In this document: piece after piece, positions 8,501-17,099 of the stretch
Layout of the letters: every line of letters starts with the position of its first letter
Position numbering within the stretch: the stretch's first letter is position 1
Program-made: the position numbers and the translations under genes
The notes under the pieces: generated by a model
Database searches by the model: none
Seen by the model: the letters and a program-made list of their open reading frames with translations, nothing else
What the model was told of the DNA's origin: nothing
NCBI GenBank assembly: GCA_001464455.1
Contig: LNEI01000027.1
Span: 124,001 to 188,000 of the forward strand
Length of the DNA: 64,000 nucleotides
Source of the DNA: Acidobacteria bacterium Ga0077534
GTDB taxonomy: Bacteria; Acidobacteriota; Blastocatellia; Pyrinomonadales; Pyrinomonadaceae
Direction: 5' to 3'

Positions 8501-11500
8501 GGAATATTGGTGGAAACTCTTGGAGGGCAGCGGCCCGGATGATGTTTGTCAAGGGATCGGCCTTGACTGCGTTGCTGATCAGTCTGATCGCGCCAATGAG
8601 TGCACAGCAGCCAGGCCAGGATCTATACGACCGGCTTTTCGGTTCCAATGAACTCCTTAGGGTGATCTCATTACCGCGCGATGGCTTTGGAAGAGCACAA
8701 TCCAACGATAACCGCCCACAGGCAGTCGAAACTTGGTCGGGAGGCGATAATAATGATGCGCTTTGGACCAGTAACGACAACTGGGCCGGCATCGGCGGAG
8801 CCGGAGCGGGTGACGACCTGTTCTTCCCGACCGTTGCTGCACGGCTGACAAACACAAACGATTTTCCTGTCAACACTAGTTTTGCGTCGCTCAATTTTCA
8901 AGGGAACGCATACGTCATTAGCGGGAATCAGATCATTCTTACAGGGGGCATTGTCAACAACCCATCGGGCGGCGGTAGCCCTCCAGTGTTCAACCCAAAT
9001 ATCCTAATGACTGCGACCCAGACATTCAGCAGCGCCACGAGCCATGTGGAATTAAATGGCGTAGTCAATCTGCAAACTTTCGATCTAACGCTTACGGGTA
9101 ATGGCAATCATCGCTTTGATGGGCAGGTGATCGGCGGTATTGGAGCACGACTCACCAAGAATGGCAGCGGGACAGCACGCTTTTTCGGAAACAGTCCCAA
9201 TGCCCCTGATATCCATCTAAACGCGGGCACCGTAATACTAGAACCCGGCGGAATCTACAACAATGATTTTAGCGTGTTCGGCGGTACCGTGATCCTTAAC
9301 GGAACACAATCAGGAAGTGTGGGATTGAGCGGGGGGACGGTTCGTGGAACGGGTACGACCGGAGCTATCTCGACGGACACTGTAGATGACAGCGGGGGAA
9401 CCGTTTCACCTGGAAACACGGGTACGTCAACCGGCATTCTTACTTCGACTGGCAATGTAAACCTCAGTGTTGGTTCCTCCACGTTGGAAATCGATCTCAA
9501 CGGTGCCACAGTTGGGACGCAATACGACCGCCTTGCCTCCACCGGTGGAAACATCAATCTGACCGGTTCAACCCTAGATCTTAAACTTGGTTTTACTCCG
9601 ACGGTCGGACAGACATTCTCCATCGTCACCACAAACAGTTCAGTTATCGGTCAGTTTGCTCAGGGCACGAGCATCGTTAAGGAGGGCCAGGTCTTCTCGA
9701 TCACGTACAACCCAACCGGCGTCGTGCTCACGGCTCAAGGACCATTTGCGTCGCTGACTTGGGATGGCGGCGGCTCGACAAACAATTGGTCCGAGGCGGC
9801 TAACTGGAATCTGAACGTTGTACCCGTTGACGGCATCGATCTCATCTTTCCCGCGGGAGCTCCCGCGAACAGCTTGGAAAATAACAACAATATCGCAGGA
9901 TTAGATATTCGTTCGATCACCATCAGCGGTTCCGGCTACAATATCGCCGGTAATGGGATCACCCTTACAAACGGAGTTCAACGAACGACTGGCACGGGCA
10001 CGACGAGCCTCGCACTTGCGATCACTCTATTACAGCCTCAGACCTTTGACGGGGGTGATTCAAGTGACCCACTCGCCTTTTTTGGCGCGGTTAATCTTAA
10101 TGGGTTCGCTCTGACATTGGATATTGATGGCGGTGCTGGCGCGGGTCTCAGTTTAGTTGGAGTGGTCTCCGGCTCCGGAGGGCTGACGAAGACGGGCAGC
10201 GGCGGACTTCAAATCAGTGGAAACAATACGTATACAGGGGTGACGACAGTCAGCGCAGGAGCGATACAACTTTCTACCAATGGAGCATTCGGTGCGACAG
10301 GAGCAGGAAATAACACCGTTGTCGCCTCTGGTGCAGCCCTCAGGTTCGCCATCGTGACTTCATCAGAGCCTTTTACACTAAGCAACTCAACCATATCGAC
10401 CGTCGGAGGAGGGGGTACACGAATTCTTAGCGGGGCCATCACCCTCACCGGCAATCCGATCGTCGATCTATCCTCGCCTCTGACCATAAGTGGAGTCATC
10501 AGCGGCAACGGATTCGGTCTGACAAAAGTTGGTTCCGACGCGCTAACGCTTACGGCCAACAATTCATATACCGGAACTACGACCGTCAACGCTGGAACTC
10601 TATTTGTCAATGGAAATCAGCTGAACAGCAGTGTGAGCCTGACGGGGGGCACGCTAGGAGGAACCGGCTTGATCGGTAGTCTTAATGCCACCGGAGGTAC
10701 GATCGCACCAGGAAACAGTCCGGGAAGGCTCAATATCCGGCCCTCGGCGACACTTAATGCTGCGACGACTCTTCATTTTGAGATCGGCGGCCTAATCGCG
10801 GCTTCTGAGCACGATCATATTTTCGTAAATGATCCATCTACAGCGTCGCTGAATCTAGGCGGGGCCTCTTTCAGTGGGAGCTTGGTTAACGGTTTTACTC
10901 CTACAGTCGGCCAGCAGTTCTCGATCATACAGATCTCTTCGGGTTCGATCACCGGGCAGTTCGCTCAGGGAAATATCGTTAATATTGGTGGGGTACAATT
11001 CAGCGTTGCTTACCTTCAACTGGCGGTGGTTTTGACAGTGGTTCCTCCTACTTTCACGTGGGATGGTGGCGGCACGACCAACAACTGGTCCGAGGCCGCG
11101 AACTGGAGCCCTGACGCCGTTCCGGTGGACGGAGCGAACCTTATCTTTCCAACCGGTGCGCCGTTTGATAGCAAGAATATGACGAACAATATTCCGGGCC
11201 TGGATCTCCGCTCGATAGCTATTTCCGATGGCGAATACTTCATGGGCGGGAATGCTGTCACCCTGTCGCACGGGGTCGCCGTGAATATACCCCAAGGTGG
11301 GCAATCTTCCAGATTCGAGATCCCGCTGACTCTTACTCAGCCCCAGACGATCAGTTTCGATGGTTCAGGCTCGCTGATCTTCGACGATGCTTCGATAAAC
11401 CTGAACGGATCAACGCTGACCCTGGACTCGCAAGGTTCGATCGCGATACTAAGCACGATCTCTGGTGCCGGCGAGATTGTTAAGAGCGGTAGTGGGTTCT

Positions 11501-13419
11501 TAAGCTTCCAAGCTTCTAACATCTATACAGGGACAACTACGATCAATGCCGGCATATTAAGCGTCGGTACGACAAATTCACTTGGGGCCTCCGGACCTTC
11601 AAATAGTACGATCGTCGCTAATGGAGCGCAGCTTAGAACGAGCTTTAATACTTCCGGCCTTACCGAATCTATAACCCTAAATGGAAGCGGTCCAAATGGG
11701 AATGGGGCACTGGCGGCCAACCAATGCGGACAAGGGTGCTCAATTGCCGGCCCGATCACGCTTGGGAGCACTTCGACGATTCAAGCTCTCGGAGCCGACA
11801 TACTTTCTCTTACCGGTCCGATAAATGGCAGTGCCGGCCTGACAAAGGTCGGCGCCGGGACCCTGATACTCTCCGGCAACAACACGTACAGCGGTACGAC
11901 GACGATAAATAACGGAACACTCCTTATCAACGGCAGCCAGACATCCAGTAATGTAAATCTCACCGGCGGGACTCTGGGCGGTACCGGCACGATCCGCGAC
12001 CTGATAGCGACCGGCGGAACTGTTGCGCCCGGAAACAGTCCGGGAATTCTAACCGCCAGCCCAGCAACCCTGAATTCTTCACTAAATGCGGCAACGACTT
12101 TGAATATCGAGATCGGCGGAACGACGGCTGGTACACAGTACGACCGACTGACTTTTAGTCCAGTTGCAGGCGGTGGCGTTGATCTTGGTGGAGCCTCACT
12201 AACCGGTACGCTGATCAACGGCTTCAGTCCATCGCCTGGACAGCAGTTTGAAATATTGCAGGTAATAGGAACAACGCTGACCGGCCAGTTTGCCCAAGGG
12301 AGCTCCGTTACCATCGGCGGCATCGATTTTCTTATATCCTACACTAGCAACAGCGTTGTCCTTAGGGCGCCGGGCGGCAATCCAACCCCAACTCCGACCG
12401 CGACACCTACTCCGACGGCCACGCCGACCCCAACGGCAACCCCGACTCCAACGGCGACCCCGACCCCAACAGCAACGCCGACCCCAACGGCAACCCCTAC
12501 TCCAACAGCGACCCCGACCCCGACGCCAACGGCGACACCGACGCCAACGGCGACCCCGACGCCAACGGCCACGCCTACCCCGACGGCGACACCAACCCCA
12601 ACAGCAACTCCAACGCCGACGCCGACCGCGACGCCGACCCCAACTCCTACACCAACTCCGGGTTGCCAGCCGAGTTTGGATATTTTGCAGGACGGAGGTT
12701 TTGAGGCAAATACGCCGGCACGGACAAATCCGAACTGGACCTCGACCTCGACCACCTTTGGCAGTGCTCTTTGTAACAATGGGTTGTGCGGAGCGGCGGC
12801 GCGAACCGGGAACGGCTATGTTCTATTCGATGGCGGAGCGAACGGCAGTCCCAGCGAAACCGCGACGGTGGCCCAGGTCGTCAATATCCCGGCCGGTTCG
12901 GTCGCAACGTTGAACTACTTCCTGCGGGCAGTGAGTGTAAGTGCTCCGTCGACTACCACCATCACGGTTAGCGTTGACGGCGTGGTCGTTCAGACCATCA
13001 ACGAACCGGCGGCCGCAAGCGGTGATTACGCCCAACTCTCGACCGACCTGACCGCCTTTGCAGGAGGAACCCGGACGGTCACCTTTACCTATACGCGCCC
13101 TGCCGGATCGCCGAGCGATGAGTTTCTGCTCGACGATGTGTCGCTAGCGATATCCTGCGGCACGGCGGTGATCAATGTCGGCGGCCGCGTTTTCACTCCG
13201 TCCGGACTCGCCCTCAGAAACGCGATCGTCATCCTGACCGACAGCCAGAATGTGCGGCGAACGTCAACGACAAGTTCGTTCGGCATCTACTCGTTCGACA
13301 ACGTGAGGGTCGGTGAGCAGTACATCCTCAGCGTCTCGTCAAAACGCTTCCGCTTCACGCCGAAGATCGAGCTGTTCTCGGCAAGTATCACTAACTTAGA
13401 CTTCGTGGGATTGGAGTAG
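8497..13419 (+). CDS. giant secreted autotransporter-associated beta-strand repeat protein
   Basis: A 1640-residue exported protein with a signal peptide (about residues 15-36, ending PMSAQQ). The bulk is beta-helical PATR repeats, visible as recurring GLTKTGSGGLQISGNNTYTG-type units and FTPTVGQTFSI segments. The TWDGGG.TNNWSEAANW module occurs at about residues 422 and 852, and a related WSGGDNNDALWTSNDNW occurs near the N-terminus. A PTPTA low-complexity linker (about 1294-1388) separates this from a DGGFE-type jelly-roll-like domain (about 1390-1550). The protein ends in a carboxypeptidase-regulatory-like beta domain (about 1555-1640). No C-terminal beta-barrel is seen, so the family name is by repeat only. 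Probably cell-surface or extracellular; adhesin-like function is a guess. Confidence 0.85.
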   Translation: MRNIGGNSWRAAARMMFVKGSALTALLISLIAPMSAQQPGQDLYDRLFGSNELLRVISLPRDGFGRAQSNDNRPQAVETWSGGDNNDALWTSNDNWAGIGGAGAGDDLFFPTVAARLTNTNDFPVNTSFASLNFQGNAYVISGNQIILTGGIVNNPSGGGSPPVFNPNILMTATQTFSSATSHVELNGVVNLQTFDLTLTGNGNHRFDGQVIGGIGARLTKNGSGTARFFGNSPNAPDIHLNAGTVILEPGGIYNNDFSVFGGTVILNGTQSGSVGLSGGTVRGTGTTGAISTDTVDDSGGTVSPGNTGTSTGILTSTGNVNLSVGSSTLEIDLNGATVGTQYDRLASTGGNINLTGSTLDLKLGFTPTVGQTFSIVTTNSSVIGQFAQGTSIVKEGQVFSITYNPTGVVLTAQGPFASLTWDGGGSTNNWSEAANWNLNVVPVDGIDLIFPAGAPANSLENNNNIAGLDIRSITISGSGYNIAGNGITLTNGVQRTTGTGTTSLALAITLLQPQTFDGGDSSDPLAFFGAVNLNGFALTLDIDGGAGAGLSLVGVVSGSGGLTKTGSGGLQISGNNTYTGVTTVSAGAIQLSTNGAFGATGAGNNTVVASGAALRFAIVTSSEPFTLSNSTISTVGGGGTRILSGAITLTGNPIVDLSSPLTISGVISGNGFGLTKVGSDALTLTANNSYTGTTTVNAGTLFVNGNQLNSSVSLTGGTLGGTGLIGSLNATGGTIAPGNSPGRLNIRPSATLNAATTLHFEIGGLIAASEHDHIFVNDPSTASLNLGGASFSGSLVNGFTPTVGQQFSIIQISSGSITGQFAQGNIVNIGGVQFSVAYLQLAVVLTVVPPTFTWDGGGTTNNWSEAANWSPDAVPVDGANLIFPTGAPFDSKNMTNNIPGLDLRSIAISDGEYFMGGNAVTLSHGVAVNIPQGGQSSRFEIPLTLTQPQTISFDGSGSLIFDDASINLNGSTLTLDSQGSIAILSTISGAGEIVKSGSGFLSFQASNIYTGTTTINAGILSVGTTNSLGASGPSNSTIVANGAQLRTSFNTSGLTESITLNGSGPNGNGALAANQCGQGCSIAGPITLGSTSTIQALGADILSLTGPINGSAGLTKVGAGTLILSGNNTYSGTTTINNGTLLINGSQTSSNVNLTGGTLGGTGTIRDLIATGGTVAPGNSPGILTASPATLNSSLNAATTLNIEIGGTTAGTQYDRLTFSPVAGGGVDLGGASLTGTLINGFSPSPGQQFEILQVIGTTLTGQFAQGSSVTIGGIDFLISYTSNSVVLRAPGGNPTPTPTATPTPTATPTPTATPTPTATPTPTATPTPTATPTPTATPTPTPTATPTPTATPTPTATPTPTATPTPTATPTPTPTATPTPTPTPTPGCQPSLDILQDGGFEANTPARTNPNWTSTSTTFGSALCNNGLCGAAARTGNGYVLFDGGANGSPSETATVAQVVNIPAGSVATLNYFLRAVSVSAPSTTTITVSVDGVVVQTINEPAAASGDYAQLSTDLTAFAGGTRTVTFTYTRPAGSPSDEFLLDDVSLAISCGTAVINVGGRVFTPSGLALRNAIVILTDSQNVRRTSTTSSFGIYSFDNVRVGEQYILSVSSKRFRFTPKIELFSASITNLDFVGLE
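12387..12660. repeat. hexanucleotide-type tandem repeat encoding the PTPTA linker
   Basis: Degenerate repeats of ACNCCNAC-type units encode PTPTATPTP for about 90 codons inside the autotransporter-repeat gene. Units are multiples of three bases, so slippage would change linker length without a frameshift. A shorter version occurs in the subtilase gene near 19.8 kb. Confidence 0.85.
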
Positions 13420-13439
13420 GCCTTCAGTCGATACACGGC

Positions 13440-13468
13440 GGCGGTTCGTTGCTACGGACCGCCTTTTT
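13440..13468 (+). terminator. intrinsic terminator after autotransporter-repeat gene
   Basis: GGCGGT (13440-13445) pairs with ACCGCC (13458-13463), with an inner CGT/ACG pairing, followed by TTTTT. Confidence 0.75.
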
Positions 13469-13482
13469 CCTTTAGAAGAAGG

Positions 13483-13712
13483 CCGTTCCACTTCGGTGCT
13501 GACGTGGAACGGGCTAAATCTCTGAGATTCAAGCGGTTACGGCAAAAAATCGTTCCACTTGCAAAAAAAGCCATGCCCGCAAGTGGAACGCCCGCGGGCG
13601 AAATCGTCTCACCTGCTTGCCGCACGTGAGACGGATTAACAGTCCTGTTTCCAACGTTTACAGCTAAAAATCGTCTCACCACCAAAAAAGACCAACCCCA
13701 ATGTGAGACGAT
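13483..13712. repeat. array of four palindromes, GTTCCAC and GTCTCAC types
   Basis: Four hairpin-forming units follow each other. Unit 1: CCGTTCCAC 13483-13491 with GTGGAACGG 13504-13512. Unit 2: CGTTCCACTTGC 13551-13562 with GCAAGTGGAACG 13579-13590. Unit 3: CGTCTCAC 13605-13612 with GTGAGACG 13626-13633. Unit 4: ATCGTCTCAC 13670-13679 with GTGAGACGAT 13703-13712. Unit starts are 54-68 bases apart, and units 2-4 are preceded by an A-rich AAAT(C) word. Arms are perfect while loops are unrelated. Confidence 0.75.
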
Positions 13713-13883
13713 GTCCTAAAGCTCGCCAAAACGTGTCCATTTTAGCTAGACCTATCCCGAGCGCGGACCATGATTTTCAAATATCTCACGAGCAAAACTA
13801 AAACAACGCTCATGTATGTTGCAAAGATAACACAAGATTGCAACAATGTCAAGGCCGGCTATTTGGAAAGTGATCGTGTCGTG

Positions 13884-14044
13884 AGCTCCGTAGGAGCGGA
13901 CTGTTTGTAGCGAACAGTCAAGATACAAGATCCCCTGCAGGGGCGGCATGGGAACATCTCACAACGAAAGGGCGGCCGCACCTACGGAGCTTGAGACATT
14001 TTATACGGGCCTCGGTTCTACAGACAGTCCGCTCCTACGGAGCT
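13884..14044. repeat. inverted repeat with 21-base arms
   Basis: Arms at 13884-13904 and 14024-14044 are perfect reverse complements built on AGCTCCGTAGGAGCGGACTG. A partial third copy (CTACGGAGCT) lies at 13982-13991. The right arm supplies the stop codon and last residues of the small minus-strand gene that ends at 14035. Confidence 0.75.
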
Positions 14045-14391
14045 GGATCCAAGAGCTCGGCCTCACGCTGACGATCGCGTTCGGCGTTCTGAGCGAGCAG
14101 GCGTTTGTCGGCCTTGTCGCGCTCGGCGGCGAGGTCTTCGTTTTGCTTTTTGAGGAGATCGTTGATGCCGGCGAGGCGCTGTTGTTCGGCCTCGGCTTTT
14201 GTGGCCCGGATCAGGTTTTCGTCACGTTGTTTGAGGTATTTTGATTCGGCCCAAGTGTCGCCCTTGGTTACGCCGAGATAGAAGACAATGCCCAGAACCG
14301 CGATGATCACAGCACCAAACGCCAGAAACGACGCCACCCGCGTGCGCGGCGACTGACTGCCAAAACGATCTATTAGCTCATGCAAATTCAC
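14035..14391 (-). CDS. membrane-anchored coiled-coil small protein
   Basis: A 118-residue protein with a short cytosolic N-terminus, one membrane span (about residues 19-43, VASFLAFGAVIIAVLGIVFY), then a charged heptad-like coiled coil (about 50-110). The start is a GTG that is itself the end of an 8-base palindrome arm, so the true start is uncertain. The C-terminus is encoded inside a palindromic repeat arm. No family recognised; the topology resembles small envelope-anchored scaffold proteins. Confidence 0.55.
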   Translation of the reverse strand: MNLHELIDRFGSQSPRTRVASFLAFGAVIIAVLGIVFYLGVTKGDTWAESKYLKQRDENLIRATKAEAEQQRLAGINDLLKKQNEDLAAERDKADKRLLAQNAERDRQREAELLDPAP

Positions 14392-14411
14392 GGTATATAG
14401 AAATACCGTGA
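14389..14411 (-). promoter_or_regulatory. palindrome overlapping the start codon
   Basis: On the minus strand, CACGGTAT, a 6-base loop, and ATACCGTG form an 8-bp perfect hairpin. Its last three bases are the GTG start codon of the coiled-coil gene. Either a hairpin controls initiation or the real start is further in. Confidence 0.4.
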
Positions 14412-14540
14412 GGGAGTGATTTATTGTGGAGGGAGCTTAAAACTCCGTGCATCTCGAGCTCTGTACTTGTCTCATTCTTAAACTCATTTCATTTTTTCGT
14501 TTTCTAATCCTAAGCTCGCTAAGAATCGGCTCGCCCCCGC

Positions 14541-15212
14541 TCACTCATTATCATCGGCTCCTTTTATGCAATCAACGGAAATATTCAAGTGCTTTTGAAG
14601 GTCTGTACAAAATCTAAGTGCGTTTTTCCCATTTGAATCGCGCGTAAAAGCTCGATAGCCGACATAATCGTAGTAGCCGCCCTCGCGAAGTTGAATAAAT
14701 ACCTGTCCTTCATCAGGGATAGGATCATTCAAGTCTCTCTGTAAATTGTTGCTTACAGGATTCTTTATGTTGCGGAGGAGCATTGTTTCATCCAAGAAAT
14801 TCCAGCCAGCCTTGGGGGTAATAGAAGATTTGACGATTTTAGCCCCGTTTTTATGAGTCTCGGCCCGAAGCTGAGTACCGGTCCAAGTCCCATTGGACTT
14901 TACTAATATGATACATTCCGGCTGCTTCAAGCCATAATACAACCACAGGCGAAGCTCAATCTCTGCATCCGATCGCGGCTCGTTAGGCAACCCGTAGAAC
15001 TGACTTAACTTGTTCAAGGTTTCACGCGTCTCAACTCGTTCTCGGCTTTCGTTTTTATGTGGCATCGGCGGTGTCTGCCCAGATTGCACCAAAACATCAT
15101 CATTATTAACCACCCGCATCTGTTCACTGCTAGAGCAACCCGTTGGTAAAGAAAACAGACTTAGAAGGAATAAAACGAGTCGCAGGGCTCGCTCACTTTT
15201 CAAATGACTCAT
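14541..15212 (-). CDS. putative lipoprotein, candidate immunity/partner of the upstream RHS tip
   Basis: A 223-residue protein with a lipoprotein signal peptide (LFSLPTGC, Cys about residue 26), and so probably membrane-anchored outside the cytoplasm. No enzymatic motif is visible. It begins 15 bases after the end of the RHS tip gene at 15228-16289, and is relatively AT-rich. The position, immediately downstream of a variable RHS C-terminus, is that of an immunity gene. The evidence for that role is position only. Confidence 0.55.
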   Translation of the reverse strand: MSHLKSERALRLVLFLLSLFSLPTGCSSSEQMRVVNNDDVLVQSGQTPPMPHKNESRERVETRETLNKLSQFYGLPNEPRSDAEIELRLWLYYGLKQPECIILVKSNGTWTGTQLRAETHKNGAKIVKSSITPKAGWNFLDETMLLRNIKNPVSNNLQRDLNDPIPDEGQVFIQLREGGYYDYVGYRAFTRDSNGKNALRFCTDLQKHLNISVDCIKGADDNE

Positions 15213-15227
15213 AATTTTACCCTACAA

Positions 15228-16289
15228 CTATTTCGCAGGAGTCAATGCAATTCCTGTCCTGCTGAATAGGCAGTAGTTGCCGGCCTCATTAAAAACTCCG
15301 AGTTTGTTTGCTGCAATCAGTATCCCGTCAATCCCTAGAGAGGAGACAGAAGGCTTATCACCAGATTTACCGCTGAAATTGTCCAGGGGGCTAGGCAAGC
15401 TAGTTCCACTCGGGTGAGTGTGCACCCAAAAAAGTATCTCCATCGCATTTGCTTGCCCCCTAACCCAAGGTAAAAAATCAGGGCCCATGCTACCCTCGAA
15501 CGTCTTGCCGGCGAACGTTGCAAATACTGGGACCTGGCGTCCACCCGGTTGCACCTCCCCAAGCCCAACAACCCCGCCTCTCTCGAGCTTTCTATTAGTT
15601 CCCGACCCCGATGCCTTCCATAGGTCCTCAAAGAAACCAAGAAAAGGTTTTAGTATTTGGGATACCCGATCACACCGTTTCTTAAGTGTAGCCATCGTAT
15701 TTGCTAGTGGGAAGGCACCCCCTAGGCCATCGCCACCGCTACCTCCGTCCATAGGTTCCCAGCCGCTAGTTCCACCACCATAGCCGGTTCCATCATCGTA
15801 CCAGTAGCGATCTATGTATTCGATACAGTGCCACTTGCCATCAGATCCTGGAGAACATCCAAGACCTCGTCGGACATCGATATACCGCATCTGCAAACCA
15901 CTCGGATCAACAAAATCCGTCGGCATGTTTTGCGTGTACGCGTACATGTTGTTCGACTGCGGGTTTCCGATCGAGGCGGCGGACATGCCTATTGGGTCGA
16001 CCTGGGTGAATCGCCCCTGGCCGCTGGAGTAGGTGCGGTTGTTGGCGTAGTCGAGGCCCGTCGTGGAGCTTCGGTCGTAGCTCGTGAAGACCTGATTCGA
16101 GTACCCCGAACTCTCCGCACCGAAAGCCGTCCCAAACGGCAGCGTCGATTGTTCGAACGTTGCCCCCGAATCTACATTCGTCACTATCTTGGTACCAAGC
16201 CGATCAGGATGGTGCGTCTCCTTTTTCTCGGTCGTACTGTTCACCCTGGAAGTTGTACCCGTGCGCTTGACACCAAGGGGTAACTTCAT
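15228..16289 (-). CDS. orphan RHS tip with JAB/DUF4329-like C-terminal domain
   Basis: Residues about 12-132 are an RHS repeat-associated core ending in the PSGL hallmark (TGLDYANNRTYSSGQGRFTQ, then VDPIG, then FVDPSGL). This segment is nearly identical to that of the gene at 17100-18308. The C-terminal 220 residues are unrelated to the other tip. They contain WVHTHPSG followed by SVSSLGID, which resembles the HxHP...SxxD metal-binding pattern of JAB/MPN or DUF4329 domains. There is no signal peptide and no large RHS shell, and the first 11 residues are not RHS-like. It is best read as a detached tip cassette, which may need recombination to be used. Confidence 0.7.
   Translation of the reverse strand: MKLPLGVKRTGTTSRVNSTTEKKETHHPDRLGTKIVTNVDSGATFEQSTLPFGTAFGAESSGYSNQVFTSYDRSSTTGLDYANNRTYSSGQGRFTQVDPIGMSAASIGNPQSNNMYAYTQNMPTDFVDPSGLQMRYIDVRRGLGCSPGSDGKWHCIEYIDRYWYDDGTGYGGGTSGWEPMDGGSGGDGLGGAFPLANTMATLKKRCDRVSQILKPFLGFFEDLWKASGSGTNRKLERGGVVGLGEVQPGGRQVPVFATFAGKTFEGSMGPDFLPWVRGQANAMEILFWVHTHPSGTSLPSPLDNFSGKSGDKPSVSSLGIDGILIAANKLGVFNEAGNYCLFSRTGIALTPAK
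15894..16257 (-). repeat. RHS core duplication, copy 1
   Basis: 364 bp that is almost identical to 17727-18090. Homology begins at TACAACTTCCAGGGTGAAC on the minus strand and stops within the PSGL codons, after which the two genes are unrelated. Confidence 0.85.
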
Positions 16290-16325
16290 AGACGACTGAC
16301 CCCGTTTCCTTACATTGTCAGCCAG

Positions 16326-16967
16326 TTACCATCGGTAGAAACAACAGTCTGTTTCTCGAATTCTGTACTTGGTTGAGTCAATCGCAGTACCTGTATTGGA
16401 GATTCGAACGAGAAACACCGTTTTTTCAGGTTTATCTTTCTCATCGCCGGTAACCGCCTTTCCAAATTTTTCGCCTGTAGAACTCCTGCTTTGCACCGAT
16501 AGTACCCCATCGTAATTAAACTGAATACGGCGTTTTGCTTTTGGTTGAAGATCGAAAATTATGAACCGATCATTTTGCGTTTGGATGAAAACATAATCCA
16601 AAACATTATGTCCCATGTTTTCAATTTCAAGGCTGTCAATCCCCGATTCACGAAAGCTTCCAAAAGCAAAAATATCCGGGCGTAGCCAGAATTTTTGTGG
16701 CTGGCGGTCATCGAAAGTGTCGTCAAAAGTGTCGCCGGAAAAAATCAAACCACTGTCAATAATTGATCGATTTTCTGTGTTAGCGTTCACGTAGACTTCA
16801 CGCCGACTCGGGATATTTGCGCGATTCTGGTACATCTTAACTACATATCCGTCCTCTGAAATTTCGGACGAATAGACCATATGACTGGCCGTAACAATCC
16901 TGAGAACACCAATTGTGACAACCAGCGTGCCAATCAAGCCCAACACAATAATTTTGCCGTATTTCAT
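16326..16967 (-). CDS. membrane-anchored hypothetical, candidate immunity/partner of RHS tip
   Basis: A 213-residue protein with an N-terminal hydrophobic segment (about residues 6-27) that anchors or exports it, followed by a mostly beta extracytoplasmic region. No recognised domain. It begins 132 bases downstream of the RHS tip gene 17100-18308 and has the lower GC of the neighbouring cassette genes. The role as immunity protein is suggested by position only. Confidence 0.5.
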   Translation of the reverse strand: MKYGKIIVLGLIGTLVVTIGVLRIVTASHMVYSSEISEDGYVVKMYQNRANIPSRREVYVNANTENRSIIDSGLIFSGDTFDDTFDDRQPQKFWLRPDIFAFGSFRESGIDSLEIENMGHNVLDYVFIQTQNDRFIIFDLQPKAKRRIQFNYDGVLSVQSRSSTGEKFGKAVTGDEKDKPEKTVFLVRISNTGTAIDSTKYRIRETDCCFYRW

Positions 16968-17099
16968 CTGTTCCTCGTCTGATCAGATAGCCTCTGATTG
17001 AATTGAAATCGGGGATTAGATCAACCCCGATTATCTTCTTCCTAACTCTACGGTAGTAAAATGCTCTTTTAAGAAAAAATTTCACGCCCCGCACGTCAT

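Larger units (their letters stand above)
13420..14034. other. 615-bp intergenic region rich in palindromes
   Basis: Contains the terminator of the autotransporter-repeat gene (13440-13468), four successive palindromes (13483-13712), an AT-richer stretch (13740-13860), and a long inverted repeat (13884-14044). No protein gene is supported. Confidence 0.7.

Noticed and set aside
12387-12660. CRISPR-like regular repeat
   Set aside because: Continuous coding microsatellite without spacers.
12339-12779. Gly/Val repeat frame on the minus strand
   Set aside because: It is the antisense reading of the PTPTA linker repeat.
13483-13712. CRISPR array reading of the palindrome series
   Set aside because: Units are not identical direct repeats, loops and spacers are of unequal length, and no cas gene is near.
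13948-14244. 98-residue plus-strand frame
   Set aside because: Antisense to the coiled-coil gene and beginning inside the inverted repeat.
16837-17094. 85-residue minus-strand frame
   Set aside because: Overlaps the 5' end of the better supported anchored protein (16326-16967); basic, Cys/Trp-rich composition without a family or ribosome binding site.
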